This document shows, piece after piece, positions 28,473-42,727 of a stretch of DNA of 64,000 nt. Every line of letters begins with the position of its first letter. Position 1 is the stretch's first letter. The position numbers and the translations under genes are program-made. The DNA is from Catellatospora sp. TT07R-123 (GTDB lineage Bacteria > Actinomycetota > Actinomycetes > Mycobacteriales > Micromonosporaceae): assembly GCF_018327705.1 (NCBI RefSeq), contig NZ_BNEM01000001.1:2480001-2544000 (forward strand). The letters run 5' to 3'. The notes beneath the pieces are model-generated. The model saw only the letters and a program-made list of their open reading frames with translations, was not told where the DNA came from and did no database searches.

Positions 28473-30209
28473 TCAGGAGGGCGAGGAGGCCACATCCGTC
28501 GCGATGGTCGGATCGAGCAGGCCAAGGGCGGCCAGATCGGGCATACCGAACTGCGAATGGATGAACAACCCGCCGACGTTCGAGCCGGACATCCGGATCG
28601 CGTTGGGATAGAGCACCGGGATCGTGACGGCCATCTGCGAGAGCTTGCCGTCCAGCTCGCCCCACAGCTTGTACTGGCGCGCCAGGTCCGGCTCCGAGGT
28701 CGCCTCCTTGATCGCCTGGTCCACCTCGGCGTCCTTGAGGAACGAGTAGTTCGAGCCGCTCAGCTCGCCCGGCGGCTGCACGAGGCTGCTGTCGAACAGC
28801 GGCGGGATGACCGCCGAGCCGTTGGCCCAGTCGGGCAGCCAGCCCGCGTAGACCAGCTGGTACGAGTGGCCCGAGTCGGCGATCAGGTCCCAGTACGTGT
28901 CGGCGTCCAGCCGCTTGAGGTTGACCTTCACCCCGATGCGCAGGTACGCGTCGACCATCGTCTTGACGTACCGGGCGATGGTGTCGTTGTCCGGCAGCGC
29001 CACGTTGATCGTGTCGGGGCAGGTGACACCGGCGTTCTTGGCCTGGTCGATCAGCGCGATGGCCTTGTCCTCGTTGCCGTCGCCGTCGAGCAGGGTGTCG
29101 TAGTGGTCGAACTTCGCGTGCGCGGCCAGACCCGGCGGGATCATCGAGGTGGCCAGGTCGCCGATGATCGAGCCGCCCATCGCCTGGCGGTACTTGCGCT
29201 TGTTGAACGCGTACACCAGTGCCTGGCGGCAGCGCAGGTCCTTGACCAGCTTCGTGTTGATCGCGAAGTAGCGCACCGCGCCGGTGGGGCCGGTCGCCGT
29301 CCGCTTGGACAGGTCGGGGTCGTTGACGACCTGCTGCAGGAAGTTCGGCGCGACGTTGCTGTTGAGCAGCACCGAGTTGCGGTCGCCGCCCTGGTCCTGG
29401 ATCAGCGCGTTGGTGACGGCCGGGTCGTTCTCGTTCTTGACGATCTCGATCTTGTCCGGGTACGCCTTGCGGACGCTGTCGACCGAGGAAGACCAGTGCT
29501 CGTTGCGGATCAGCGTGATCTTGTCAGGGCTGATCCGGGGCTCCACCCGGTACGGCCCGTTGGACAGCGGGCGCAGGTCGTAGGCGTCCTTGTCGCCGTC
29601 GGCACCCGGCTTGGCCGGGGAGAACACCGACAGCGCGACCGTGTAGTTGAAGTCGCCGGTGGGCTGCTTCAGCTTGAACTTGATCGTGCGCGAGTCGTCG
29701 CAGCTGACCGAGTCCAGCTCCTTGCCGCTGTACGGGCCCTCGTAGGGCGTCGCGTTGTCGGCCAGCATCAGCTTCGCGTACGGCAGGCCCGACTTGAACA
29801 GCGAGGAGAAGTTGCGCTCGACGCCGTACTTCAGCTGCTGGCAGTTGATCGCGGCGCCGTCCTCCCACTTCACGCCCTCGCGCAGCTTGAACTCCCACAC
29901 GGTGTTGTTCTCGCTGGGCCGGCCGAGGTCGGTGGCCAGGTCGGGCACCAGCTCGCTGCCGGCCGCGCCGGGCTCGGACTTGTACGTCGTGAGCGTGCGC
30001 GACAGCAGGCGGCTGACGTTGGAGTCGAGCGCCGCGGCGATCTTCTGCGGGTCCAGGTGGGAGGGCAGCTGCGTCATCACGACCCGCAGCGTGCCGCCCG
30101 AGGTGACGGATTGGCTGGAGTCGGCCGCAGAGTCGCAGGCGGCGACGGCGCCCGCGGCGACGAGCGCCACGGCGGCGGCGGTCATGCGGCGCATACGCAG
30201 GAGAGGCAT
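28473..30209 (-). CDS. ABC transporter substrate-binding lipoprotein, family 5 (peptide type)
   Basis: The 578-residue protein has a lipoprotein signal peptide with lipobox AVAAC (Cys25), then a family 5 solute-binding fold: EFKLREGVKWEDGAAINC and the LVYAGWLPDWANG segment. Members bind oligopeptides, nickel or glycosides. No permease or ATPase genes adjoin, so it is an orphan binding protein. ATG 30209 is placed by GAGAGGA and the signal peptide. A promoter is expected in the 210 bases upstream, after the tpiA terminator. Confidence 0.88.
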   Translation of the reverse strand: MPLLRMRRMTAAAVALVAAGAVAACDSAADSSQSVTSGGTLRVVMTQLPSHLDPQKIAAALDSNVSRLLSRTLTTYKSEPGAAGSELVPDLATDLGRPSENNTVWEFKLREGVKWEDGAAINCQQLKYGVERNFSSLFKSGLPYAKLMLADNATPYEGPYSGKELDSVSCDDSRTIKFKLKQPTGDFNYTVALSVFSPAKPGADGDKDAYDLRPLSNGPYRVEPRISPDKITLIRNEHWSSSVDSVRKAYPDKIEIVKNENDPAVTNALIQDQGGDRNSVLLNSNVAPNFLQQVVNDPDLSKRTATGPTGAVRYFAINTKLVKDLRCRQALVYAFNKRKYRQAMGGSIIGDLATSMIPPGLAAHAKFDHYDTLLDGDGNEDKAIALIDQAKNAGVTCPDTINVALPDNDTIARYVKTMVDAYLRIGVKVNLKRLDADTYWDLIADSGHSYQLVYAGWLPDWANGSAVIPPLFDSSLVQPPGELSGSNYSFLKDAEVDQAIKEATSEPDLARQYKLWGELDGKLSQMAVTIPVLYPNAIRMSGSNVGGLFIHSQFGMPDLAALGLLDPTIATDVASSPS

Positions 30210-30420
30210 GGTCGTCCTCTCGGCGGGCGCGGGTAGCCCACCAAGGATCTCGGGGGTGGTCGGGGGCGGGACCGCGCACCTGAGGTGCCCGGCCACGCGC
30301 CACACTCTAGGCACTCGCGCGGCGGCACCGGCAGGCGGGAGCCAGATCGCAACAAAGAAGGACTCCCGGCATCTGGGAGATCACTTTGTGTGTACGGAAC
30401 CGGCGCCTGCCTGCCGCGAG

Positions 30421-30480
30421 CCGGGCCGGAACGCGGGACGGGCGGGCGGCCGATGGCCACCCGCCCGTCCCGAGCCCGGG
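30421..30480 (-). terminator. Strong terminator of the gap-pgk-tpiA operon
   Basis: A 17-bp stem pairs 30435-30451 with 30455-30471 (one mismatch, 3-base loop). It is extended by CCGGGC (30421-30426) pairing with GCCCGG (30474-30479). It begins immediately after the tpiA stop codon. Confidence 0.85.
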
Positions 30481-30481
30481 G

Positions 30482-31261
30482 TCACTCCCCCAGGCGGCAG
30501 ATCTTCGCGAAGTCGTCGGCGTCGAGGCTCGCTCCGCCGACCAGCGCACCGTCGATGTCGGGCTGCGCCATGATCGCGGCGATGTTCGAGCCCTTGACCG
30601 AGCCGCCGTAGAGGACCCGCACCACGTTGGCGGTGGCGTCGCCCTGGGTCTTGGCCAGCTGCGCGCGGATCGCGCCGATGACCTCCTGGGCGTCCTCGGG
30701 CGTGGCGGTCTTGCCGGTGCCGATGGCCCACACCGGCTCGTACGCCACCACGACCTTCTCCACCTGCGCCGGGGTCAGCCCGGCCAGGCCGCCGTCGAGC
30801 TGGGCCAGCGTGTACTCCACGTGGTTGCCCGCCTCGCGGACGTCCAGGCCCTCGCCGATGCACAGGATCGGCGTCATGTCGTCGCCGAGCACAGCCTTGA
30901 CCTTGGCGTTGACCAGCTCGTCGCTCTCCGCGTGGTACTGGCGGCGCTCGGAGTGGCCGACGACCACGAACGAGCAGCCCAGCTTGGCCAGCATGCTCGC
31001 CGCGATCTCGCCGGTGTAGGCGCCCGACTTGTAGGCCGAGACGTCCTGCGCGCCGTACTTGAGCAGCAGGCGGTCCCCGTCGACCAGGGTCTGCACGCTG
31101 CGGATGTCGACGAACGGCGGGATCACCGCGACCTCGACCGCCTCCAGCTGCTTCTCGTTCAGGCTGAACGCGAGCTTCTGGGTCAGGGCGATGGCCTCGA
31201 GGTGGTTGAGGTTCATCTTCCAGTTGCCGGCCATCAGCGGCCGGCGCTTCTCCACTGCCAT
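30482..31261 (-). CDS. tpiA: Triosephosphate isomerase
   Basis: The 259-residue TIM-barrel protein has Lys15 in GNWKMN, His103 in VVGHSERR and catalytic Glu175 in [11 protein letters not shown], with the phosphate loop [11 protein letters not shown] 31261 is preferred; an in-frame GTG at 31267 overlaps the pgk stop (GTGACGATG), the same junction pattern as sufD/Rieske. It is the last gene of the gap-pgk-tpiA operon. Confidence 0.97.
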   Translation of the reverse strand: MAVEKRRPLMAGNWKMNLNHLEAIALTQKLAFSLNEKQLEAVEVAVIPPFVDIRSVQTLVDGDRLLLKYGAQDVSAYKSGAYTGEIAASMLAKLGCSFVVVGHSERRQYHAESDELVNAKVKAVLGDDMTPILCIGEGLDVREAGNHVEYTLAQLDGGLAGLTPAQVEKVVVAYEPVWAIGTGKTATPEDAQEVIGAIRAQLAKTQGDATANVVRVLYGGSVKGSNIAAIMAQPDIDGALVGGASLDADDFAKICRLGE

Positions 31262-31263
31262 CG

Positions 31264-32459
31264 TCACGCCTCCAGTGCGAGCAGGCCCGGCAGGGCCTTG
31301 CCCTCCAGGTACTCCAGCGACGCGCCGCCGCCGGTGGAGATGTGGCCGAAGGCCGCCTCGTCCAGGCCCAGCGCCCGCACGGCCGCGGCGGAGTCGCCGC
31401 CGCCGACCACGGTGAAGCCGTCGACCTTGGTGATCGCCTCGGCCACGCCGCGGGTGCCGCCCGCGAACGGGGCCAGCTCGAACACGCCCATCGGGCCGTT
31501 CCAGAAGACCGTCTTCGCCCCGGCCAGCGCGTCGGTGAACAGCGCCACCGACGCCGGGCCGATGTCCAGGCCGAGCCAGCCGTCGGGGATGGCGTCGGCC
31601 GCGACCGTCTCGGTCTGCGCGTCGGCCGCGAACTTGTCGGCCACGACGATGTCCACCGGCAGCACAATCCGGTCGCCGGCGCGGGCCAGCAGGTCGCGGC
31701 AGGTGTCGAGCATCTCGTCCTGCAGCAGCGAGCCGCCGACCCCGTGGCCCTGGGCCTTGAGGAAGGTGAAGCACATGCCGCCGCCGATGAGCAGCTTGTC
31801 GGCGCTGTTCAGCAGCGCCTCGATCACGGCCAGCTTGTCGGAGACCTTCGACCCGCCGAGCACCACCACGTACGGCGTGGCCGGGTTCTCGGTGAGGCGC
31901 TTGAGCACCTCGACCTCGGTCGCGACCAGTCCGCCCGCGTAGCGCGGCAGCCGGGCCGCCACGTCGTAGACGCTGGCGTGCTTGCGGTGCACCGCGCCGA
32001 ACGCGTCGTCGACGTAGACGTCGGCGAAGCCGGCCAGCTGGTCGGCGAACGCGCCGCGTACGGCGTCGTCCTTGCTGGTCTCACCGGCGTTGAAGCGCAG
32101 GTTCTCCAGCAGCACCACGCCGCCCGGCGCCAGCGCGGCGACGGCCGCCTGGGCCGACTCGCCGACGGTGTCGGCGGCGAACTCCAGCGGCGAGCCCAGC
32201 AGCTCCTGGAGCCGCTGCGCGACCGGCGCCAGGGTGTACTTCGGGTCGGGCTCGCCCTTGGGGCGGCCCAGGTGCGACATGACGATCACCGCAGCGCCCG
32301 CGTCCCGCAGGGCGACGATGGTCGGCAGGACGGCCCGGATGCGGCCGTCGTCGGCGATCACGCCGGGGTTGTCCTTGACGAAAGGCACGTTCAGGTCGGC
32401 GCGCACGAGCACGCGCCGACCTGAGACACCCTCGCCGAGCAGCTCGTCGAGGGAACGCA

Positions 32460-32460
<1 letters not shown>
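31264..32460 (-). CDS. pgk: Phosphoglycerate kinase
   Basis: The 398-residue protein has [34 protein letters not shown] and the nucleotide-binding end [10 protein letters not shown]. It makes ATP from 1,3-bisphosphoglycerate. ATG 32460 overlaps the gap stop by one base (TGATG). Confidence 0.97.
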
Positions 32461-33680
<1,220 letters not shown>

Positions 33681-33727
33681 TTAACAAACCGGGCCCGCCG
33701 GGCCACCGCGGGCGGCGCTGAAAACGA

Positions 33728-33758
33728 CGATCCCGCCTGAACTGGTCAGGCGGGATCG
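33728..33758 (-). terminator. Terminator downstream of whiA
   Basis: CGATCCCGCCTGA (33728-33740) pairs exactly with 33746-33758 across a 5-base loop, about 20 bases after the whiA stop. It also separates whiA from the gap promoter region. Confidence 0.85.
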
Positions 33759-33776
33759 GGTGCGGCGGGTCACCGT

Positions 33777-34757
33777 TCAGACGGTGAGCATCTCCGCGGT
33801 GACGGCGGCCTCCGTGTCCGGGATGCCGAGGTCACGCGCGCGCTTGTCGGCAAGCGCCAGCAGACGCCTTATGCGCCCGGCGATCGCGTCCTTCGTGAGC
33901 GGCGGGTCGGCCAGCGCGCCCAGCTCCTCCAGCGACGCCTGCCGGTGCTCCAGCCGCAGGCGGCCCGCGCTGGTCAGGTGCCCCGGGGCGTCGTCGGCGA
34001 GGATCTCCAGCGCCCGGGTGACCCGGGCCGCCGCGGCGACCGCCGCACGGGCCGAGCGGCGCAGGTTGGCGTCGTCGAAGTTGGCCAGGCGGTTGGCGGT
34101 GGCCCGCACCTCGCGCCGTACCCGGCGCTCCTCCCACGCCAGCACGCTGGAGTGGGCGCCGATGCGGGTCAGCAGCGCGGCGATCGCGTCGCCGTCCTTG
34201 ACCACCACCCGGTCCACCCCGCGCACCTCGCGGGCCTTGGCGGTGATGCCCAGCCGCCGGGCCGCGCCGACCAGCGCCAGCGCCGACTCCGGCCCCGGAC
34301 AGGTGATCTCCAGGGCGCTGGAGCGGCCCGGCTCGGTCAGCGACCCGTGCGCCAGGAACGCGCCCCGCCACGCCGCCACGGCACAGCAGACGCTGGCCGA
34401 GACGACGTTCGGCGGCAGGCCCCGCACCGGCCGGCCGCGCACGTCCAGCAGGCCGGTCTGGCGCGCCAGCGCCTCGCCGTCCTTGACGATGCGCACGATG
34501 TAGTGGCTGCCCTTGCGCAGCCCGCCCGACGCCAGCACGTGCACCTCGCTCGGGTAGCCGAACAGGTCGGCCACCGTGGTGCGCAGCCGCCGGGCCACCG
34601 CGCCGGTGTCGAGCTCCGCCTCGACGACCACACGGCCGGAGACGATGTGCAGGCCGCCGGCGAAGCGCAGCAGCGCCGCCATCTCCGCCCGCCGGCAGCA
34701 GGGCTTGGGCACGTCGACCCGGCTCAGTTCGTCTTTGACCGCAGCGGTCATCGCCAT
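33777..34757 (-). CDS. whiA: WhiA sporulation/division regulator
   Basis: The 326-residue protein has a LAGLIDADG-like N-terminal fold ([20 protein letters not shown]) and a C-terminal HTH ([22 protein letters not shown]). WhiA is a DNA-binding regulator needed for sporulation septation in streptomycetes and found in nearly all Gram-positives. It follows yvcK and rapZ in the conserved rapZ-yvcK-whiA order. GAGGTGA precedes ATG 34757. Confidence 0.96.
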   Translation of the reverse strand: MAMTAAVKDELSRVDVPKPCCRRAEMAALLRFAGGLHIVSGRVVVEAELDTGAVARRLRTTVADLFGYPSEVHVLASGGLRKGSHYIVRIVKDGEALARQTGLLDVRGRPVRGLPPNVVSASVCCAVAAWRGAFLAHGSLTEPGRSSALEITCPGPESALALVGAARRLGITAKAREVRGVDRVVVKDGDAIAALLTRIGAHSSVLAWEERRVRREVRATANRLANFDDANLRRSARAAVAAAARVTRALEILADDAPGHLTSAGRLRLEHRQASLEELGALADPPLTKDAIAGRIRRLLALADKRARDLGIPDTEAAVTAEMLTV

Positions 34758-34835
34758 CGTGTCGTCACCTCGTGGCCGGTCGCGGGCTTTGCGCCATGGT
34801 TTGTGATCAAGTCGGTGGTGCCGGGTTCGTACGTG

Positions 34836-35783
34836 CTAACGAGCGGTGCGCAGTAGTGGCACCAGTGCGCGGCCCAATCGGACCGGATCGTGTCGCGGCG
34901 TGCCGTCGTCGACCGCCACCGGGGCGAGCGCGATGCGGGCACCGAGTGATTCTGCCGCATTCGCGACCGGTTCGGGGTCTGGCACGGCATTCCTGTCGAC
35001 CAGAACAATATCGACCTTGAGGTCCGGGAGGTACCGGCTCAGCGCGGCCAGGTGGTCGGGCAGCGACAGGCCGACCGTCTCCCGGTCCGCGGCGAGGTTC
35101 AGGGTGACCAGCCGGCGCGCCGGGCTGGCCACGATCGCGGCCGCCTGCTCGGGCACCAGCAGGTGCGGGATGACGCTGGTGTACCAGCTGCCCGGCCCGA
35201 ACACGAGCCAGTCCGCCGCGCCGATCGCCTCGATCGCCTGCGGGCACGGCTGCGGCTGCGGCGGCTCCAGCCGCACTTCCACCACCCGGCCGGGCGCCAC
35301 CGCGACCTGGTGCTGGCCGCGGACCGTGATCTGCTTCCCGTCCACGATCAGGTCGGCCTCGATGCCCAGCGGATGGCACGACATCGGCAGCACCCGGCCG
35401 ACGGCGTGCACCATCGCCTGGGCGTGCTCCAGCGCGGCGACCGGGTCGCCGAGCAGCTCCATCAGGCCGCACAGCACCACGTTGCCGACCGGGTGCCCGG
35501 CCAGCTCGTCGGAGCCGGTGAAGCGGTACTGCATCAGCCTGGCCGTGCCGTCGCTGACGCCGTCGGCGGCGGCCAGCGCGGCCAGCGCCTGGCGCAGGTC
35601 ACCGGGCGGCAGCACCGAGCGGGCCGCGCGCAGCCGCCCGCTGGAGCCGCCGTCGTCGGCCACGGTCACCACCGCGGTCAGCTCCAGCGGCAGCCCGGTC
35701 GCGCGCAATGCGCGCAGGCTGGCGCTGAGGCCGTGCCCGCCCCCGAAGGCCACCACCTTGATCGGCTTCATCGCCTCGTTCAT
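34836..35783 (-). CDS. yvcK: YvcK/gluconeogenesis factor, UDP-sugar binding
   Basis: The 315-residue CofD-like protein has VVAFGGGHGLSASLRAL at the N-terminus, VTVADDGGSSGRLR and FGPGSWYTSVIPHLLV. YvcK proteins bind UDP-GlcNAc and support growth on gluconeogenic carbon and cell-wall metabolism. An AGGGAGCGGG region precedes ATG 35783. It sits between rapZ and whiA. Confidence 0.95.
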   Translation of the reverse strand: MNEAMKPIKVVAFGGGHGLSASLRALRATGLPLELTAVVTVADDGGSSGRLRAARSVLPPGDLRQALAALAAADGVSDGTARLMQYRFTGSDELAGHPVGNVVLCGLMELLGDPVAALEHAQAMVHAVGRVLPMSCHPLGIEADLIVDGKQITVRGQHQVAVAPGRVVEVRLEPPQPQPCPQAIEAIGAADWLVFGPGSWYTSVIPHLLVPEQAAAIVASPARRLVTLNLAADRETVGLSLPDHLAALSRYLPDLKVDIVLVDRNAVPDPEPVANAAESLGARIALAPVAVDDGTPRHDPVRLGRALVPLLRTAR

Positions 35784-35871
35784 GCCCGCTCCCTGCTGTG
35801 CTCGTCGCGGTCATGGACGTGCCGAGCCTCGTTGCTGTTCCCCGTCATATGCGCCTAAGCCGCTCGCGGCG

Positions 35872-36810
35872 TCACTCGCGGCCGAGGTCGCGGTGCTGCG
35901 CGTGTGCCACCACCCGCAGTTCGCGCAGGCGGCGGGCCAGTTCCTCGGCGATGGCCACGCTGCGGTGCTTGCCGCCGGTGCAGCCGACGGCCACGGTCAG
36001 ATACCGCTTGCCCTCGCGCTCGAAACCCGGCGCGGTCGCGGTGACCAGGCGGGCGTACGTCTCCACGAACGTCCCCGCGCCCCGCTGGCCCAGCACGTAC
36101 CGGCTGACGGGCTGGTCGCGGCCGGTCTGCTCGCGCAGCTCCGGCACCCAGAACGGGTTGGGCAGGAAGCGGGCGTCGAGCACGAAGTCGGCGTCGGGGG
36201 GCAGCCCGTACTTGAAGCCGAACGACAGCACGGTGACCCGCAGCCGCAGCGCGTCGGGGCTGGCGAACAGCTCCTCGACCCGGGCCCGCAGCTGGTTGAC
36301 GTTCAGGTGCGAGGTGTCGATGAGCACGTCGGCCTGCTCGCGCGCCTCGGCGAGCAGGCCGCGCTCGGCGGCGATGCCGTCGGAGAGGCGGCCGTCGCCC
36401 TGTAGCGGGTGCGAGCGCCGCACGCTCTCGAACCGCCGGATCAGCACCTCGTCGTCGGCGTCGACGAAGACCACGCGGGGGCTGAAGCCCCGCTCGCGCA
36501 GCTCCCGGATCGCCCCGGCCAGGTCGGTGGAGAAGGCGCGGCTGCGCACGTCGAGGACCATGGCGGTGTGCCGGGCCGCCCCGCCCGCCTTGGCGGCGAG
36601 CTCGGCCAGTTGCACCAGCAGTGCCTGCGGCAGGTTGTCGACCACGTAGTAGCCGACGTTCTCCAGGGCGCGCGCCACGGTGCTGCGGCCGCCGCCCGAG
36701 ACGCCGGTCACCACCACCAGGTCGGTGGCGGCCTCGCCGGACAGCTCCTGCTCGGCTGCCGGCTCCGCGCGATCCCCCGTCGCGCCGTGCCTTGCCGTCT
36801 CCACGCTCAC
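35872..36810 (-). CDS. rapZ: RapZ/YvcJ P-loop nucleotide-binding protein
   Basis: The 312-residue protein has Walker A GVSGGGRST (36-44) preceded by a 30-residue variable N-terminus, and a C-terminal domain with SFGFKYGLPPDADFVLDARFLPNPFWVPELR and GCTGGKHRSVA. In E. coli RapZ controls GlmS via small RNAs; in Gram-positives the role of YvcJ is less clear. GTG 36810 is the first plausible start. It begins the rapZ-yvcK-whiA cluster. Confidence 0.95.
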   Translation of the reverse strand: MSVETARHGATGDRAEPAAEQELSGEAATDLVVVTGVSGGGRSTVARALENVGYYVVDNLPQALLVQLAELAAKAGGAARHTAMVLDVRSRAFSTDLAGAIRELRERGFSPRVVFVDADDEVLIRRFESVRRSHPLQGDGRLSDGIAAERGLLAEAREQADVLIDTSHLNVNQLRARVEELFASPDALRLRVTVLSFGFKYGLPPDADFVLDARFLPNPFWVPELREQTGRDQPVSRYVLGQRGAGTFVETYARLVTATAPGFEREGKRYLTVAVGCTGGKHRSVAIAEELARRLRELRVVAHAQHRDLGRE

Positions 36811-36865
36811 GTAGCCCCCACTAAGCGCCCGCGCGCCGGGTCACCGCCCGGCACGGAGGTTCATC

Positions 36866-38815
36866 CTAGCCAGGCTCGCCGGAAGCGCCGCTTTCCGCGG
36901 TCGGATTCACCTGCTGGGGTACACCCAGCGCCGCCAGCACGGCCGCGGCCGTGCGCGGACCGATCCCGGGCACCTGGGCGATCTCGTCGGCCCCCGCGGC
37001 GGCCAGCCGCTTGAGCGACCCGAAGTGCCGCAGCAGCGCCTTGCGCCGGATCTCGCCGAGGCCGGGCACGCTGTCGAGGTCCGAGGCGGTCATCCGGGCC
37101 GACCGCCGCTGCCGGTGGAACGTGATGGCGAAGCGGTGCGCCTCGTCGCGGACCCGCTGGAGCAGGTACAGCCCCTCGGCCTGGCGCGGCAGGATGACCG
37201 GCATCGGGTCGTCGGGCAGCCAGACCTCCTCCAGCCGCTTGGCCAGCCCGCAGACGGCCACGTCGGTGACGCCGAGCTCGGACATGACCGCCGCGGCCGC
37301 GTTGACCTGCGGCGCGCCGCCGTCGACCACGATCAGCTGCGGCGGGTACGCGAACCGCCTGGGCCGCCCGCCCTGATCAGCCGCAGCAGCCGGTTCCGGG
37401 TCGGCCGGCCCCTCGGCCAGGTAGCGGGCGAACCGGCGCCGCATCACCTCGCTGATCGCCGAGACGTCGTCGGTGGCGCCCTTGATGATGAAGCGCCGGT
37501 AGTCGCTCTTGCGCGGCACGCCGTCCTCGAAGACGACCATGCTGGCGACCACGTCGGTGCCCTGGATCTGCGAGATGTCGAAGCACTCGATCCGCAGCGG
37601 GGCGCTGGCCAGGCCGAGCGCGTCCTCGATCTCCTCCAGGGCGCGGCTGCGCGCGGTCAGGTCCCCGGCACGGCGCAGCTTGTGCTGGGCCAGCGACTGG
37701 AGCGCGTTGCGGGCCACGGTCTCCATCAGCGACTTCTTGTCGCCGCGCTGCGGCACCCGCAGGCTGACCCGCGAGCCGCGGTGCGCCGACAGCCAGTCCG
37801 ACAGGGCGTCGGCGTCGGCGGGCAGCTCCGGCACGAGGATCTCGCGCGGCACGTCCGCCTCGGTCCCCTCGGCTGGTCCGGCGTCGCCGTAGATCTGGGT
37901 GCAGAAGTGGTGCACCAGGTCGCCGATGGTCAGGTCCTCGGTCTTGTCGACGATCCAGCCGCGCTGGCCGCGGACCCGCCCGTCGCGGACGTGGAAGACC
38001 TGCACCGCGGCCTCCAGCGGGTCGTCGGCGAAGGCGACCACGTCGGCGTCGGTGCCGTCGGACAGCACGATCGACTGCTTCTCCATCGCGCGGCGCAGGG
38101 CGACCAGGTCGTCGCGCAGGCGGGCGGCGCGCTCGTACTCCATCGCGGCCGACGCCTCGCGCATCTGGCGGTCGAGCCGCTTCTGCATGTCGTCGGTACG
38201 CCCGGCCATGAAGTCGCAGAACTCCAGCACGATGGCGCGGTGCTCGGCGGCGCTGACCCGCCCCACGCACGGCGCGGAGCACTTGCCGATGTCGCCGAGC
38301 AGGCACGGGCGGCCGATCTGGCCCGCGCGCTTGAACACCCCGGCCGAGCAGGTGCGTGACGGGAAGACGCGCAGCAGCAGGTCGAGGGTCTCGCGGATGG
38401 CCCAGGCGTGCGAGTACGGCCCGAAGTAGCGCACGCCCTTCTTCTTCGCCCCGCGCATGACCAGCAGGCGGGGGTACTCCTCGTCCAGGGTGACGGCGAG
38501 GTAGGGGTACGACTTGTCGTCGCGGTACTTCACGTTGAAGCGGGGGTCGTACTCCTTGATCCAGGAGTACTCCAGCTGGAGGGCCTCGACCTCGGTGCCG
38601 ACGACCACCCAGTCCACGCCCGCGGCGGTGGTGACCATCTGCTGGGTGCGCTGGTGCAGCGACCACAGATCGGCGAAGTACGAGTTCAGCCTGCTGCGCA
38701 GGCTCTTCGCCTTGCCGACGTAGATGATCCGCCCCGTGTCGTCACGGAACCGGTACACACCGGGCGCGTCGGGAATGCTGCCCGGCGCGGGCCGGTACTG
38801 GGACGGATCAGCCAC
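36866..38815 (-). CDS. uvrC: UvrC excinuclease subunit
   Basis: The 649-residue protein has an N-terminal GIY-YIG nuclease domain ([20 protein letters not shown]), a UVR motif around [14 protein letters not shown], an RNase H-like second nuclease ([29 protein letters not shown]) and two C-terminal HhH motifs ([26 protein letters not shown]). It makes both incisions in nucleotide excision repair. GTG 38815 lies 6 bases after TAGGCT (38822-38827), so the mRNA is probably leaderless. Confidence 0.97.
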   Translation of the reverse strand: MADPSQYRPAPGSIPDAPGVYRFRDDTGRIIYVGKAKSLRSRLNSYFADLWSLHQRTQQMVTTAAGVDWVVVGTEVEALQLEYSWIKEYDPRFNVKYRDDKSYPYLAVTLDEEYPRLLVMRGAKKKGVRYFGPYSHAWAIRETLDLLLRVFPSRTCSAGVFKRAGQIGRPCLLGDIGKCSAPCVGRVSAAEHRAIVLEFCDFMAGRTDDMQKRLDRQMREASAAMEYERAARLRDDLVALRRAMEKQSIVLSDGTDADVVAFADDPLEAAVQVFHVRDGRVRGQRGWIVDKTEDLTIGDLVHHFCTQIYGDAGPAEGTEADVPREILVPELPADADALSDWLSAHRGSRVSLRVPQRGDKKSLMETVARNALQSLAQHKLRRAGDLTARSRALEEIEDALGLASAPLRIECFDISQIQGTDVVASMVVFEDGVPRKSDYRRFIIKGATDDVSAISEVMRRRFARYLAEGPADPEPAAAADQGGRPRRFAYPPQLIVVDGGAPQVNAAAAVMSELGVTDVAVCGLAKRLEEVWLPDDPMPVILPRQAEGLYLLQRVRDEAHRFAITFHRQRRSARMTASDLDSVPGLGEIRRKALLRHFGSLKRLAAAGADEIAQVPGIGPRTAAAVLAALGVPQQVNPTAESGASGEPG

Positions 38816-38844
38816 GCCGCAAGCCTAGTAGGGAGGTCTGACGC

Positions 38845-39312
38845 TCAAGCTATCCGCACCTCGTCGCCCTCGACCACGATCTTGCGCTCGTCCAAGGCGC
38901 GCTTGGCGGGCTGGTCCACCTTGGCCGGAGCGCCGTCGCCGATGTTGAACTCGCTGAAGTGGCAGGTGCACTTGATCTTGCCGTCGGCGATCTGGCTGAC
39001 CGGGCAGCTCTGGTGCGTGCAGATGCTGCTGAAGCCGACGAAGATGTTCGGCGACGGCTGGGTCACCACGGTGCCGTGCTCGGCGAAGATCTTGCCGCCG
39101 CCGACCGGGATGTCCGCGGTCTTGCCCAGCACCGTGCCGCTGGCGGGAGCCTGGGCACCGGTGCCGCCGCTGGGCCCGCCACCGGAACCGTTGTTCGGCG
39201 TCGCGGCGGGCTCGTCCGTGCCGCAGGCGGCCAGCAGCCCGGCAGCGCCCGCCATCCCCGCGCCCGCGAGCAGCGTACGGCGCGAAGTGGCAGGCTGAAG
39301 CGCGTCACTCAT
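38845..39312 (-). CDS. Tat-exported Rieske lipoprotein
   Basis: The 155-residue protein has a twin-arginine signal (SRRTLLAGAGMAG) ending in lipobox LAAC (Cys30), a glycine-proline linker, and a Rieske domain with CTHQSC (Cys98, His100, Cys103) and CTCH (Cys115, Cys117, His118). The CTHxxC/CxCH pattern with extra cysteines is that of high-potential Rieske proteins carrying a disulfide. An extracytoplasmic electron-transfer role is inferred; its partner is unknown. AAGGTGA lies about 11 bases before ATG 39312. Confidence 0.85.
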   Translation of the reverse strand: MSDALQPATSRRTLLAGAGMAGAAGLLAACGTDEPAATPNNGSGGGPSGGTGAQAPASGTVLGKTADIPVGGGKIFAEHGTVVTQPSPNIFVGFSSICTHQSCPVSQIADGKIKCTCHFSEFNIGDGAPAKVDQPAKRALDERKIVVEGDEVRIA

Positions 39313-39408
39313 AGAGGTAGGTCACCTTCCTGTGAGGGGTCTGAAAGGCAACCTACCCGGCGTCTCTGAAATTTAGCTGCGAATTCAACTATCCGTTTCG
39401 CCAACGGA

Positions 39409-42318
<2,910 letters not shown>

Positions 42319-42593
42319 GGAAGGATCTCCCCTACCACGGTTGCTCGGAAGTGTTCCACTGGATGCGCCCCGGACGGGGCGTCCTGAATCACGGCATCAA
42401 AGTCACAGCATCAAAGTCACGGCACCGGACAAAGCTCTCAGCAGTACGCGCGCAGCAGCGCGCACCTGCGCAGAGCAGGGCAGTCGAGTGCCTGGGCAAC
42501 TCTAGCCCCGCCCTCCGACAAGTTCGCCACGCGCCACGAACACACGTGCTAACCCCGGCGAGTCTCGCCCCCACCACCCGTCACACCCCTTGG

Positions 42594-42656
42594 CCGAGTT
42601 GCCGGGCAATCGGGCATATGGGTGGCGCTCATGTGCCCGATTGCCCGGCAACTCGG
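42594..42656. repeat. Perfect intergenic palindrome, copy 2 of a two-copy family
   Basis: A 23-base arm (42594-42616) pairs exactly with 42634-42656 across a 17-base loop. Eighteen bases of arm (GTTGCCGGGCAATCGGGC) are identical to those at 8220-8237. It lies between divergent promoters, so it is not a terminator for either flanking gene. Confidence 0.85.
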
Positions 42657-42690
42657 TGGATCTCGGCGGTCGCGGCCGCGGGTCACTCCT

Positions 42691-42719
42691 TTGATGACAA
42701 CCGCCGAGCGCGCTAGCAT
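42691..42719 (+). promoter_or_regulatory. Promoter for the gene at 42728
   Basis: TTGATG (42691-42696) and TAGCAT (42714-42719) are separated by 17 bases; GTG 42728 follows 8 bases after the -10 element, so a leaderless mRNA is expected. Confidence 0.65.
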
Positions 42720-42727
42720 CCCGCCCC

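Larger units (their letters stand above)
42319..42727. other. 409-bp divergent intergenic region without a gene
   Basis: It separates uvrA (minus) from the zinc-ribbon membrane protein (plus). It holds a 14-bp direct repeat in two copies (42394-42421, unit GCATCAAAGTCACA), the palindrome at 42594-42656 and the promoter at 42691-42719. A LexA-type uvrA operator was not found by eye. Confidence 0.7.

Noticed and set aside
30352-30383. Imperfect palindrome ACAAAG...CTCCC...GGGAG...CTTTGT upstream of the binding-protein gene
   Set aside because: It could be an operator, but arms are short and interrupted and there is no adjacent regulator gene. Not strong enough to list as a feature.
42394-42421. 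Two tandem copies of a 14-bp unit (GCATCAAAGTCACA)
   Set aside because: Only two copies in a non-coding gap; consistent with slippage and without a known binding protein.
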